From Pyronema omphalodes (taxonomy: Eukaryota > Ascomycota > Pezizomycetes > Pezizales > Pyronemataceae), in contig JAJJXM010000028.1 in the NCBI GenBank assembly GCA_024516155.1, positions 558,001 through 622,000 of the forward strand: a DNA stretch of 64,000 bases, read 5' to 3'. The position numbers and the translations under genes were made by a program. How positions within the stretch are numbered: position 1 is the first letter of the stretch; each line of letters begins with the position of its first letter. The notes under the pieces were generated by a model. The model made no database searches, had not been told where the DNA came from, and saw nothing but the letters and a program-made list of their open reading frames with translations. Shown one piece after another: positions 45,858 to 57,590 of the stretch.

Positions 45858-48800
45858 ATGACGACTGTAGTATTTGCCGAACGTGAAAAGCCTGTGGAAG
45901 CCGGTAATTCCGAAGTACCAACTCGCGATGTTGTTGATCCACTTATAGTACGCTCTCAGTTCCCCTCGAGTCAATTAAATCCGACAGACTCTCTACCGGC
46001 GTTCGTAGCTAACCTTATTACCTTCAGCGCGCCCATATCTACTCTCTTTGCACCGCGCTTGGTGGTTCCTCTATCGAAACTACCGGAAAATACGCCCTCG
46101 GAGACGATGCCCTCGCCGTGTTGAAGGATCTCCGACGCTGGTTAAAACTCTACGATGAGAAGCTAAACCGTTACGACGTTGCTCGCTGCCTGAGCGAGGC
46201 GCAATTACTACAAAACGATCTCCTCGAAATCATTGCTCTCTGGAAAGATGACGAAACCCATATCAAGCCAAAGCACCGCCTCGTACTGGCATGTATAGAG
46301 CTGATAGCTCCGCTTACTTGGCCGCTGGAGAAACATGCAGATGATATGACAGTGAATCATCACCGGCACCTACCGGTCTTGCAGTTTGCCCAGGCTTCCT
46401 ATAAATCTGCTTTGCTACGACACAGGGGAGGAAAGGGGTTGAGAGATATCATAAGAGCTGGTCTACCGTCGATGGCATTACCGGTGATTGAGAGGACTGA
46501 AAGAGATGAGGGAATTATTAAGCTTATTCTTTTCGTTATCCGGAATTTGACGATGATCGAACACCCGATGCCTACGGAAAATGATACCGGCGAGGAGATA
46601 AACCGGTCGGCAACTATCAACTGCTTTAAAGAGCAAAATGTGTTGGATCTCATTTTAACAATCTCCTCAGGTATTGGTGATGAGTTCCGCCAGCAAGATG
46701 GAGTGGTTATGGAGGCTATTTACCATCTTGTTAAAGGAGTCGATCCAGAGTCTCTATTTCGTAGCGAAGCTGAAGCCGCTGAAGCGGCCGGGAAGGATTT
46801 GAGTACCCTACTCAAGAAGGAGGATGCTATGAATCGATCACGCACTGGACCTACTCGCCACAATCGATTTGGCACATCTTTATGGGTTCAGCGAACCGAT
46901 GGTACTCGAAGCTTTGTTTCCGGACAAGATGCATTGCTAGGTAAGACTACAGGGCTGGAAAAAATGGACAGTAGCAAAACCCACCGTCGGCCACGAGGCT
47001 GGGATCGTAAGGGAACATCAAAAAAGACAGACTTTGACATGGTTGTCAGGCTTGATACGCATGCGAGACGAAACCTTAGGTGGTTTGTGGAGGAGTTTAT
47101 CGATGCGGGATTCAATCCTTTGTTTTTGGCAATCAGAAAAGCGATTGATAGAGATGTTGAACGGCTGCTAGATACGCATTCTAGGATGTATTTCTATCTT
47201 GTTGCATGGTTCCTTAAAGCCGAGCAAGTGCGTCGTCGGGCTATTGCAAAGGAACGACGGAAGAGGGGAGAAAAGGCGGCGGAGGATTCATTCTCGGTTG
47301 TGGCGGCGGTGTTGAATCATGAGTTCCTGGCTACTATGACGAGGAAAATGGATGCTTGGCATGACGAAAAGCAATGGACGCAGCTACAAGCTGGCATGAG
47401 AGCATTTACGCAGGTCCTTTATACAGTACAAGATATGGCTTTGAGCAGTATTGAGGAGGATCAGGAGATTGCAGAAAATATCCAGAGTCGGATATTTTAT
47501 GAGGAGGCCATTATGGATTTGGTTTACAATACTTGCAGGGCTTATACAGTGCAGCCTTTTCGGTAAGAAATCCCGCAACCACTCAGCATTCAAAAGATGG
47601 CCATGATACTGACGAAGAAAAGGTGGCTGGATGATTGCACCGAAATGGTACATGTTCACCTAAAACTTCTCGAAAAATACTCCCAACAACATGAGCACAT
47701 GTTTGTCCGTTCCCGCCGTCGACAAATACGTAAGAAAAAAGCCGAGCAGGCTGCAAATGGCATCGATAGCGACGAAGAGCCCGCGCAGGATCTGACAGCC
47801 GAAGAACTTGCCGCCGCCGCGAGACGTGCTAACTCTGAGCGTGCTTTCGATTTCTCTCGCTTTGAAGCAAAGTATATGAATGAGAAGTGTTTGAATACTT
47901 TTATATCCTTCCTTGGTTTCTACAGAGAGCTTGATGCGAACCAGATCATGAGGAGTGTGAAAATGCTTCACAGGATTTTTGTTAAACGTAGTATGGAGGT
48001 GCTACTCTACCGCCTTGATCTGGTGGATCTCCTGAATAGGATGATGAACAGCGACAAAGCACTTCCTCGGAGCCATGCAGCATATAAAGAGGTCGACGCA
48101 TTCGCCAAACACTACCTCCGCAAGCTCTTCAAGAAACTGGAACAGGAACCGGCACTATATGTCGAGTTACTTTTTTCAAAGATTAACTCAACAATCCATT
48201 TTATACAGCACGGCTACGACAAAGAAGTCCACGTCTCCAAGCCACGAGCTGCTGCAGAATTGGAGATCAAGAAAGGAACAGCCTTATCTGCTGCTGAACA
48301 AGTTGGTGTGGTCGTTGGGGCGATGCTGGATGAAGAGAAATCTGGCTTGGTGGAATGGATTAAAGATGTACTGCGAAAAGCTGCTACCGAGAGAAGATCT
48401 TTCGAAGCTGAAGCTGAAGCCAGGGCTTTGTTAGAAGCCGAAGGAAGAGATCTTGATGCGCCACCTCTGCCGGAGACAGAGAAGCCGACACCCCCGAATT
48501 TCTCGATCGTTCCTGACAATGATGAGAGGAAGACAGCGATGTTTAAGGACGGTCTTTTGCGCTTGCTACTGAGGCAGCTCGGCGCAGAACCGATTGAAAT
48601 TAATGGTCTGCATCCTATCCATCCTATCCCCATATTTCTGATTTTAAACATCACTCGATAGATGACTGACTTCACCAAACAGAAACTCTAGGAACCCCTT
48701 GGGTTTTCCCCTCCCATATCCCTGCCTCAACCCTCCAAGAATCACTCACTGCCCTCCAAAACGCCGCTAACGACCCCCCTTCCTTCGAAAACGACATCAA

Positions 48801-49653
48801 AGCCTCCGACTTTATCCGCCGCAAACTTTTACCTCGCACCAGTACTCGCGCTGAACTCTCATCCGACTCCGAAGGCAGTACCAGTTCTGACACTGAGCAC
48901 GAATTTGAAGCCGACGATCCTGAGCGCCTTATACCCGCCGGTGACAGACAGCCCAAAGTCAAACGCAAAAAGCGTGTAAAGGCTATTGGGGAGATCGAGG
49001 TGGTCAAGGAGAAGAAAAAGAAAGAAAAGGAAGATAGAAGGATCAAGTCGGAGAAATTTGTGTCGCTTTCGGATGATGAGAGTGGGGATGATGCGGAGTT
49101 TTTCGAGCGGGAAAAGAAGCTCAGAGAAATGACGGATAGATTGGCGAGAGGAGAACGGGTGCCAGAGTTGGAGGCGGCGAGGGAACGGGTTGCGAGAGAG
49201 GAGGCTGGAAAGAAAAGACGACGAGGCCAGGGAAGCAGTGGAGGGGCCAAAGGAGGAGAAAGGGGAAATAAGAGCATTGTTGGGGAGACTGAGAGTGAGG
49301 AAGAGACAATGGATGAGAATGAGGTGGTGGAACCGGCTTCAAAGAGAAGTAAAGCGGATAAGGCGGGCAAGCAGAAGAGTATCTTCGGAAGGGATGATAG
49401 CGAAAGTGAGGATGAGTCCCCGGAACCGACTGCGAAGAAAAATAAGAGGTCGGTTATGATTAGTTCTGATGAAGAGGAGGAAGTCGACGCAGAGGATTTA
49501 GCGGAGGATGAACCAGACGCTACTCAGACATCAGTCAAAGCAGTAGAGGATGTGGAAATGGCAGATGCAGATGCGGATAGTGACGAGGATATTCCTGCTT
49601 CAAGACCGGCTGCCAGGAGAAGAGCAGCGGTGGTTGATAGTGATGATGAATAG
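45858..49653 (+). CDS. Replication fork protection protein Tof1/Swi1 (Timeless homologue)
   Basis: Four exons: 45858-45947, 46028-47562, 47623-48605 and 48683-49653, giving 1192 aa in frame. The N-terminal Timeless domain is clear: DPLIRAHIYSLCTALGGSS, ETTGKYALGDDALAVLKDL and RRWLKLYDEKLNRYDVARC. Tof1/Swi1 binds Csm3/Swi3 at the replisome, stabilises paused forks and supports the S-phase checkpoint. The middle contains ETLGTPWVFPSHIP and helical regions. The last 300 residues are charged and disordered, with repeated SDDE/SDEEEE acidic patches and KKKRK-type basic patches, ending in VVDSDDE. The third intron uses a less usual GTCTGC donor, chosen because it alone restores the conserved INETLGTPW reading. 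TOR lies divergently upstream. Confidence 0.95.
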
Positions 49654-50194
49654 TGTGGAGTTGACGGGTTTTAGGTGATAATTAATCTAGATTAAGTTGG
49701 TTTGACGTCGAATAAGAATATTCTTTTTATTGATTGTCATTGGTATTGGGTCTTGAATAGTGTGAAAGGTTGTTGCCCTATTCGTAAAGTAAGGTTTGGA
49801 GCCTAGGACTCCCCGGCGCAATTTGTCATCACCATGCATTGAGTCAATTCAGGCACCGTGAAACGCAATCCCAAACCTGTATTGTATACAATCTGTATTG
49901 TTCCTTCATATTGCAGTTCCTGATGAATATTCCGTATCCAAATTTCATATCTATTTACCCCATTTCCATGCGCAGTCGCAGGCGCAATTCATGGATAACT
50001 CGGCCAATTAATGACGACACTGTCTCGGATCTAGCGGAGGGGCAGCCCCACCAAGTCCGCGTAGAGCGAGATCCAACAAGCCAAACTCCGAGATTGATTT
50101 CAAAGCTGATTTGCGGTCCGCGTTTATATATCTCGGTCCATCACATCTTGTAACCATCTCTACAAAGGTTCATCAATAAATATCATCCCAAAAA
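49654..50194. other. Intergenic, promoter of the extended SDR gene
   Basis: 541 bp with a GTTTATATATC TATA-like element at about 50121-50131, about 70 bp upstream of the next ATG. No other feature. Confidence 0.45.
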
Positions 50195-51344
50195 ATGACT
50201 CGCGTTCTCCTCACTGGTAAAGCTTCCCCGCATTGTATCTCCGTAATCCCCACCTCTCAAGAGCTCCCCCGGCCGGCCATCAGCTCCACAAGCTCATCTC
50301 CTCATCTCCTCATCTCTGTTCCCACAAACCAACTAACACCCCCCAGGTGCCTCCGGCTTCATCGCCACCCACATCCTCGATGTTCTTCTCGCCCGCGGTC
50401 ACTCCGTCCGCCTCACCGTTCGATCCGCCGACAAAGCCGAAAAGCTGATTTCCGCGCACCGTGAACACGCACACCTAATCGACTACAGCATTGTCTCCGA
50501 CATCGCCGCACCCGGAGCCTTCGACGAAGCCGTTAAATCCTCCCCTCCATTCGAAGCCGTCCTCCACACCGCATCCCCTTTCCACTTCAACGTTAAAGAT
50601 ACCAAGAAAGATCTTCTTGATCCCGCTATCCAGGGTACTGTCGGTATTCTTCAGGCGATTAAGAAATATGCTCCTGAGGTTAAGAGGGTTGTTATCACTT
50701 CTTCTTTTGCGGCTATTGTAGACTCTGCAAAAGGAATTGCTACGGGTCATTGTTACACTGAAAAAGACTGGAATCCTGTAACGGAAGAACAGGCGTACAA
50801 GGATGCTGGTACTGGATACCGGGCTTCTAAGACATTGGCGGAAAAGGCAGCTTGGAAGTTTGTTGAAGATGAAAAGCCTAACTTTTCAATTGCTACTATT
50901 AACCCTCCTTTGGTGTTTGGACCGGTTAAGCCTTACATGGCGAATTTGGATGGAATTAATACTAGTAATGAGAAGTTTAGGAATATGTTAAGAGGAGAGA
51001 TGAAGGAGAAGTTGGCTCCTAGTGGAGGTTATGTTTGGGTTGATGTTAGGGATGTGGCTTTGGCCCATGTTGAGGCTATGGAGAGAGAGGAGGCCGGTGG
51101 AAAGAGATTCTTTTTGGTCGAGGGAAGCTACTTCTCAAATCAGCAGATTGCGGATATTATTGTTAAGAACTTCCCTGAGTATAAGCACTTGTTCCCTGAG
51201 CAGAAGGAGCCGAACGGGGGTTTCACTGAGGGAGTTTACACCGTTGACAACACCGTCTCTAGAGAGGTGCTTGGAATCAAGTACCACGACTTTGAGACTT
51301 GTGTTGTGGATATCGTTAAGAGCTTGAAGGAGTTGGGATTGTAG
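50195..51344 (+). CDS. NAD(P)-dependent extended SDR (dihydroflavonol/ketone reductase-like)
   Basis: Exons 50195-50216 (22 nt) and 50347-51344 are joined across a 130-bp intron, giving 339 aa. The intron splits the glycine motif: removal gives VLLTGASGFIATHIL, the TGxxGxxA NADPH-binding signature. The catalytic triad fits Ser126/127 (VVITSSFAA), Tyr165 and Lys169 (GYRASK). The segment INPPLVFGP is typical of the dihydroflavonol-4-reductase/GRE2 methylglyoxal-reductase branch. The enzyme would reduce a carbonyl in the cytosol; the substrate is unknown. There is no cluster context to narrow it. Confidence 0.93.
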
Positions 51345-51665
51345 ATAGAGATTTAGATGAAGATATGAATAAATGAAGAAACAGCTATTTGCTGTCAAGA
51401 ATACCCACCTAAGAACCGACGCTGCGACCAGTTGTGGAGAATTTACGTTTGATAATTGAATGTTTTGATTGCTTGAATAGTATCATTCGTTGGCTCACTA
51501 AACCCCACCGGGCTCACAAAACCTATGTTATTGCAATTTTTGAGCAGTTGCACATCTTTTTTTTCGTCACGCTTTATCGACATCAAAACACAGCCCAAAG
51601 TATTCTCAATAATTTTTATTCTCTAATGTACAGTGCTCCTTTTGTTTTTTCAGAATCTTAAGATC
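51345..51665. other. Convergent 3' UTR region
   Basis: 321 bp between the stop codons of the extended SDR gene (plus) and GatA (minus). T-rich, with no other feature. Confidence 0.6.
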
Positions 51666-53485
51666 CTAATCCACACGCTCCACATCATTCAATGCCGCTT
51701 CAGCTTCATCCGCCAACTGTGCTCCCACCTCTTGCTTCCTCATCTTCTCTAACATCACAGCAACCTCCCACATTCCCTTCTCATCACCCCACTGTCCAAT
51801 CACCTGCATTCCCACCTTCTTGCTTACAGGCATCGAGACAGCCGGTAGTCCCGCCAAACTCGCTGGAACGGTCAAAACATCTCCGGCATACCTCTCCGTT
51901 TGACTCATCTTATTCACATCCTCCAGCTTTGGTGATTCTCCCAATGCTGTTGGGCAAACAATAACATCGACTCCCTTGCTATTCCACTGCATGTCCTCCC
52001 ACTTTGACTCCCCATCGCAATGCAATCCATTCGGCATTGAGAATACGGAATCAAAATCTTTCTGGACTAACTTGCGTACTTTCTGTGCTTGCATGAAATA
52101 GTTTCCCATAGCTTCGGAAGAAAGACTGTAGGTTCCTAATAAGATACGTCTTCGTACCTCGTCTCCAAATCCTGCTGCTCTTGTTGGTGCAAATAGAGTC
52201 TCTCCATCTCTATCCTGCTCGTGCCTGGTACCATATCTTATTCCATCATACCTGGCCAAATTACTACTAGCCTCTGCCGGTGCAAGAACATAGTATGCCG
52301 GTAAAGCATGCTTAGTATGCGGTAAACTGATGGGAACAATCTCGCAGCTCCACTGTGCCAGGTACTCCAAAGTAGCATCCCAGAGCTTCCTAGTTCCCTC
52401 CGACATCTCCTCCACATTATACTCAATCGGTACTCCAATCCTAAATCTGCCGTCTTTTCTGCTATCTCTCCTAATCCTATGGAAATCCTCAATCATCCTT
52501 CCCACCCTCATCCTAGTTCCCACTTCTACACAGGTTGGATCCAACTTATCCGGGAAATTTAACACCTTCCAAACAGCTTTGACGTCGTTGGAGTGATGTG
52601 CGATGATTCCTACTGTGTCGAGAGAGTTGGCGTAGGCTACTACTCCCCATCGAGAAAGCATTCCGTAGGATGGCTTAAACCCCACGAGACCGCAGTAAGA
52701 GGCAGGGAGACGGACGGAGCCTCCGGTGTCGGTACCTAGGGCGATATCACACATTCCAGCGGCGACGGCGGCGGCGGATCCTCCAGAGGAACCACCGGCG
52801 GAGCGGGCGACGGATTCGAGAGGAGTGGTACGGGGCTTACTGACGGGGCCGAAGGGAGAGAAGGTAGAGTGGGAACTATTCCATCGTGAATCAGTACAGC
52901 TCCGCAATTGTTCCATATAGAACTTCGGTCTTGTAAAGAGAAAGTTTTTCCGGTTCCACCGCTTGTAGCATGACATACCCCATTCCAAACTCATCCATAT
53001 TTGTCTTTCCAATGATAATAGCACCCTTTTCTCGTAACCGTTCAACAACCGTCGCATCGAAGGGGGATTGATAGTCTTTTAGCATGTTGCTTGCACATGT
53101 TGTTGGAAGATCTATTGTGGCGATATTGTCCTTTATTGCGATTAATCGGCCGTCGAGGGAATGTTGTAGCTCTCCTGTGAAGCTGTCAATGATTTGTATC
53201 CTCAACTGCCTGCTCAACCCAGCTCCCCCCGTAAAGCCCAGCTCACAGTCCAACTCCACTTGCGCCATTGCATTTACACTCACGTTCAAAAGCCCGTTTC
53301 TGAGCCTTTTTCGCCTCAGTAAGAATCACCTCCTCTTTCTGTATATTTGTGAAAGCATTCAGATGCTTATTCAACTTGATATTCTTCAAGGCATTAGTAG
53401 CGGTCTCAACCGGTCCCTTCTTCCATCCATAATTCTTAATTGTTTTCGAGGCGGTGGCGGCACACCGGCGAATGGTGGGTAACAT
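51666..53485 (-). CDS. GatA: Glutamyl-tRNA(Gln) amidotransferase subunit A, mitochondrial
   Basis: Three exons: 53485-53284, 53174-52979 and 52875-51666, giving 535 aa in frame. GatA is the amidase subunit of the GatFAB/GatCAB complex. It frees ammonia from glutamine to convert Glu-tRNA(Gln) to Gln-tRNA(Gln) in mitochondria. The amidase-signature triad is present: Lys82 (AIKDNI), cis-Ser162 in [12 protein letters not shown] and nucleophile Ser186 in [16 protein letters not shown]. Other family blocks are [17 protein letters not shown] and [12 protein letters not shown]. The N-terminus [17 protein letters not shown] is basic with no acidic residue, fitting a mitochondrial targeting signal. A divergent thioesterase gene starts 200 bp away. 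Confidence 0.96.
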
Positions 53486-53685
53486 TGTTGCAAAGGGCGC
53501 GGGGCGCGTTGTGGGTTCCTCAGACGCGGGGACACGTGGGGATGTTTTAGGTTACCCTGGCTGCGGGATGACGAAAGCTGAAACCGATGAAGCCGCGACT
53601 TTACCGAAAGTCCGATCGATCGGAGCCAACGTCCATTAATTAAGCTTCCTCCAGCTCCACGAACCAAGCTTCAACATCAAACACA
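53486..53685. promoter_or_regulatory. Shared divergent promoter, GatA / thioesterase
   Basis: Only 200 bp separate the ATG of GatA (minus) from that of the thioesterase (plus), so the two genes must share promoter sequence. It is G/C-rich near GatA (GGGCGCGGGGCGCG) and lacks a clear TATA box. Confidence 0.6.
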
Positions 53686-54248
53686 ATGAGTCTGAAAACT
53701 TTAAACTTTGTGCGCGGGGTGAGTTTTCCTAAGACCCAGATAACTGAGTATATCAGCTAACCAATCACCGGCAAGATTAGGTCTTCAACTCCTTCCTGCA
53801 AAACTCCGGGCTAGAACCTACCTTGTTACGGGGCCTTGTAATCACCGCTGCCACCCCCGGAAAGGTCTCTTTTGAGCTCCCCATTGAGAAGCAGCACACA
53901 AACCGTCTACAAATCCTGCACGGAGGTACCATTGCGTCTATGGTAGATCTCGGTGGAAGTTTAGCTGTTGCATCCCGCGGTCTTTTCGCTACGGGAGTTT
54001 CAACGGATTTGAATGTAACCTACTTATCGTCAGGAGGAAAGGTTGGAGATAAGATTTTGGCAGAGGTTACTTGTGATAAGTTTGGAAAGACGTTGGCGTA
54101 TACGAATGTTGTTTTTAAGAACGAGAAAGGAGAAGCAGTGGCTAGAGGTAGTCATACAAAATATGTTGTTAATGCTTGGAAGGACCCGGCAAATATTGTA
54201 GAGGAGATCAGGGCGGAGGAGCAGGCGTTGAAGGAACAGAAGGCATAG
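53686..54248 (+). CDS. Hotdog-fold (4HBT) acyl-CoA thioesterase, ACOT13-like
   Basis: Exons 53686-53718 and 53781-54248 are joined across a 62-bp intron (GTGAGT...TTAG), giving 166 aa. The 4HBT/PaaI core is visible: RLQILHGGTIASMVDLGGSL with the HGG motif (58-60), Asn52 and Asp67, followed by VSTDLNVTYLSSG. This matches the ACOT13/THEM2 group, which hydrolyses medium- and long-chain acyl-CoA. The C-terminus is a charged helix (EEIRAEEQALKEQKA). The divergent pairing with mitochondrial GatA makes a mitochondrial location plausible, but the N-terminus is too short to judge. Confidence 0.93.
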
Positions 54249-57200
54249 GGGGTATAGAGGAGGTATGGAGCGGGTTGTAGGGTGGATATAGAGCTAGACT
54301 AGATGATACCTTTTGATAGAAGATGCTATGGATTTTGGAATGTAATGATAGGATGTGATTGAGAAGATGATTGTCATGATCGGCATTAATTACTATCCGA
54401 GGAATTTCTAGTAGCAAACACATCTTGGCCCTATAAAATAGCATTCATATTCTCGTTGTGATAAATAAGTTTAGGGTCAGTGGATGTAGTCCGAGACGGT
54501 AAATTGTAATGTCAGTTGGTCATCCAATAACTCACGAGATCATCAACCTCTATCATCATGAAGCCTTGGAATGAGCGGCCATTGATATGATCAGTCAATA
54601 ACTATATTCTTAAACCGCTTTACCCCGCTTTCAATTCAGTTTTACAGCTACTCAGGTGGACCTTATGACAAACGAAATATCCTCAGCATAGGCAACCAAT
54701 TTACTAGAAGTGACTCCGTTCATAGCTGCAGTAGACATTGGGCACACTCAAGCAGGTACAAATTCTAGAGCGAGTAGTAAAAATGAAAGAGAGCTGGAAA
54801 ACGGTGAGGAACAAAAGGCGTTTAAATACTGGATGACGGTTCCTAGAAGTGTAATTATTAGCCCATGGTTTGCCCACTCAGTATAACAAACGGGGTAATA
54901 GGTGTTCAAAACTTAGCTCTGAGTAACCTACCGAAGAGTGAAATCACCAAGTTATGTAATTTCAAAAGCTGTGTTCGTTTTCCGGGTTTCCTCAACCACC
55001 CACTATCACTCAATCCATCCTACCGGAAAATCTTACCGAATCATGATCCGCATGATTCCGCTTGATGCACCCCACGACACATGCTTCCGCGGGAACTTCC
55101 ATTTCATGCATGCAGCCTAAGTATGTTATGCAAGTTCACAATTACAGGTACACGCGGCTTGTAACTTAAGATTCTTGGCTACTTTGGACTTTAATGCTGA
55201 ATGAATGTGTATACGAATTTTACGGAGACAGAACTTTGGACACGGGATCCGCCTGAAGAATCAAGCATGTCATACGATACTACTCTCAGCATTCTATGTA
55301 TCATATGGAGTAACGAGTTCTCCCGGTTATCTTATAGAGCTTGGAATTATGCTAGTATTAATTACATGCATTCGGATAGAAAATAAATCTGCTCCGTATA
55401 TAGGACTTACTTGTCTTTCAACTACCATAAATCTAGACTCCCAGATTATAATTTAGTTCTATGAACGTCGTCATCGTGCTTCTCAAAATCCTCGGTACGG
55501 ATATAAGATCTCAATTGTGATACTTCGACAATCGAAATTGATATCCCAGTAATGACACGTTTCGGTCTGAATCATGCATGTGTCTTGTGTCTACGTATTA
55601 TCGTGGAGATTTATTTGTCTAGACGGAGATAGCGTTAGTTCCTCCGAGTCAGGATAAGTTGCAATGCCTACACAATGAACGCATAATAATATATTATCGG
55701 ACTTCGGCCTTCAGTTACCTTGAGGGACTGTATGGCTAATACCTTGCTTGACCACACTTACGAGAGTTCTCAAGCAACTCAGCTAAGAACATATTGTATA
55801 ACCATTTAATTTGATGTATATTCTGATTATCTTACCTTCATCTATCACTGGTCAAGGAAAATTTAAATGTATTGGGAGTGAGGCAATGAGATTTCCATTA
55901 TTATTACACTAGTGTAACCGTGATTTTGCCTCCGAGTACAAAAAGCTTGCCCTGACATTAAGCCTTACAGTTGCTCCTGCCCCTATTATGAATAAAAATA
56001 GGACGAAGCTTAATCAAAGGTCTCTCCGAGCTTCCTAGATAATCCGGTTTCATAATCATGTATACATCTTCAAATCCTCCTTAAGTCCGCTTAGCGTCCA
56101 GATCGTCGTTGTCAGAGACTGGAAACATGATACCCCGTCGTTACATCAGCGGCTAAGCTTTTGAACGACATCCTTCATATCAGCCGCCTTAGGCAAGTGA
56201 ACACAAACCGAAACCACGTACCTGGATAACTGAGTAATCAGTATCTTCTACAGCAATTAAATCTCCATGCCTTCTTTCCACGCTTTTGCACGCAGTATGC
56301 GTTGTAGTAATGATATTAACGTTGCATGTCTCCTGAAAGGCCGTTTTTCTGCCGGCTAATATTCATCATATCGCGCTACATTATGGAACAAACCGACGAT
56401 AGGCTGGTCATAGACCAGCTGACCAGTTCTTATATTCCTAGTAGAAACTTTTGTAAATGATCGTTAGACTTCATTAATTCTCGGCGAGTGCTTATCGATG
56501 AGTGACTGGCATTTGATATTGCCCCCTGCGGGGAGACAAACACCTACCTACTTAAGCGAGCCATACTGCACCCCGGAGTTTCAATATTTGGAAGTTTGCG
56601 GGGAAGGCCTACGTAAATCTTTCCGGATGATTTGTTCCGTATGTAGAGGTGGCTGTGTCTCCGGGAATATTACCGGGCCTCCCCTAGCCGACGCGCGCGG
56701 ACAAATCTGCGGGTTAAAATAATCTGTATATTTTTCGCAAGGAATATATCTGAAAAAATGTAGGCATCTGGAATCGTGTGCCGATTTTCCCATAAAATAT
56801 TTAATATCTCCACGGTGTAATTTCCATTCTTAAATAGAGGAACTGTGGTAAATACAGCGCTATAATGTTCTGGGGACTCTGGGGAAACGCTAATACCCCC
56901 GGAAAACACTACCGTTAATTGAACCTGGCCGCCCTAGCCCTAGGCTTACCTCGAGTAACCGCAGTACTCCGTACATAGCACCTACATAGCACCTTCCGGT
57001 ATTGTTACAAAAACGCCCTACATAACCGGTGGAATTCATAAAGACGTCGACTCCTCGGCATCACAAGCAATCCCCACATTCCAACAATTATTTCCAGCTC
57101 TGGTCCGAAAATTCGACAACGCGACATATTGGCCTACCCCACATCGCCTGTACCCCGGTTTTTCACCCTGCCATTCTGCGTTACAACGATATGATTTAGT

Positions 57201-57526
57201 GGGAATTGTGTTCCGATGCAGGGGCAAGCTTTAGAATGGCGGGCTCAACCTTGCATGCCCGCCATCTTCTTCGGCCAAAAACTCACAAGTGAAATTTGAT
57301 CGTGAGCAACAACTCGCTACAAAACATTCTTCACCATCCTAAAAAACTTAAACGTGATGTAACTAAAGCATGGGTTTACCCTAGTTCCTGCATTCTACAT
57401 TCGAAAAAGGATGGTGATGGATCTGGACCGGAGTTCCACTGAGCTTTAGGGAATTTAGGAACTTCCCCTTAGAAATGCCTAGCTAGCTAGCTGGCGACAG
57501 ATAGCTCTACGTTGGTGCAATCGATT
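54249..57526. other. 3.3 kb gene desert
   Basis: AT-rich sequence with many stops in all frames and only short frames without motifs. A small direct repeat (ACATAGCACCTACATAGCACC) occurs at 56974-56994. It may contain old transposon debris, but none is recognisable by eye. Confidence 0.6.
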
Positions 57527-57534
57527 TATATAAT
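57527..57534 (+). promoter_or_regulatory. TATA box of the carboxylesterase gene
   Basis: The sequence TATATAAT lies about 60 bp upstream of the ATG at 57591. Confidence 0.5.
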
Positions 57535-57590
57535 ATGCAAGTCCCAAATATCTAGAATTCTTCAGGTCGACCAGCACCAGTTCATTCAAG

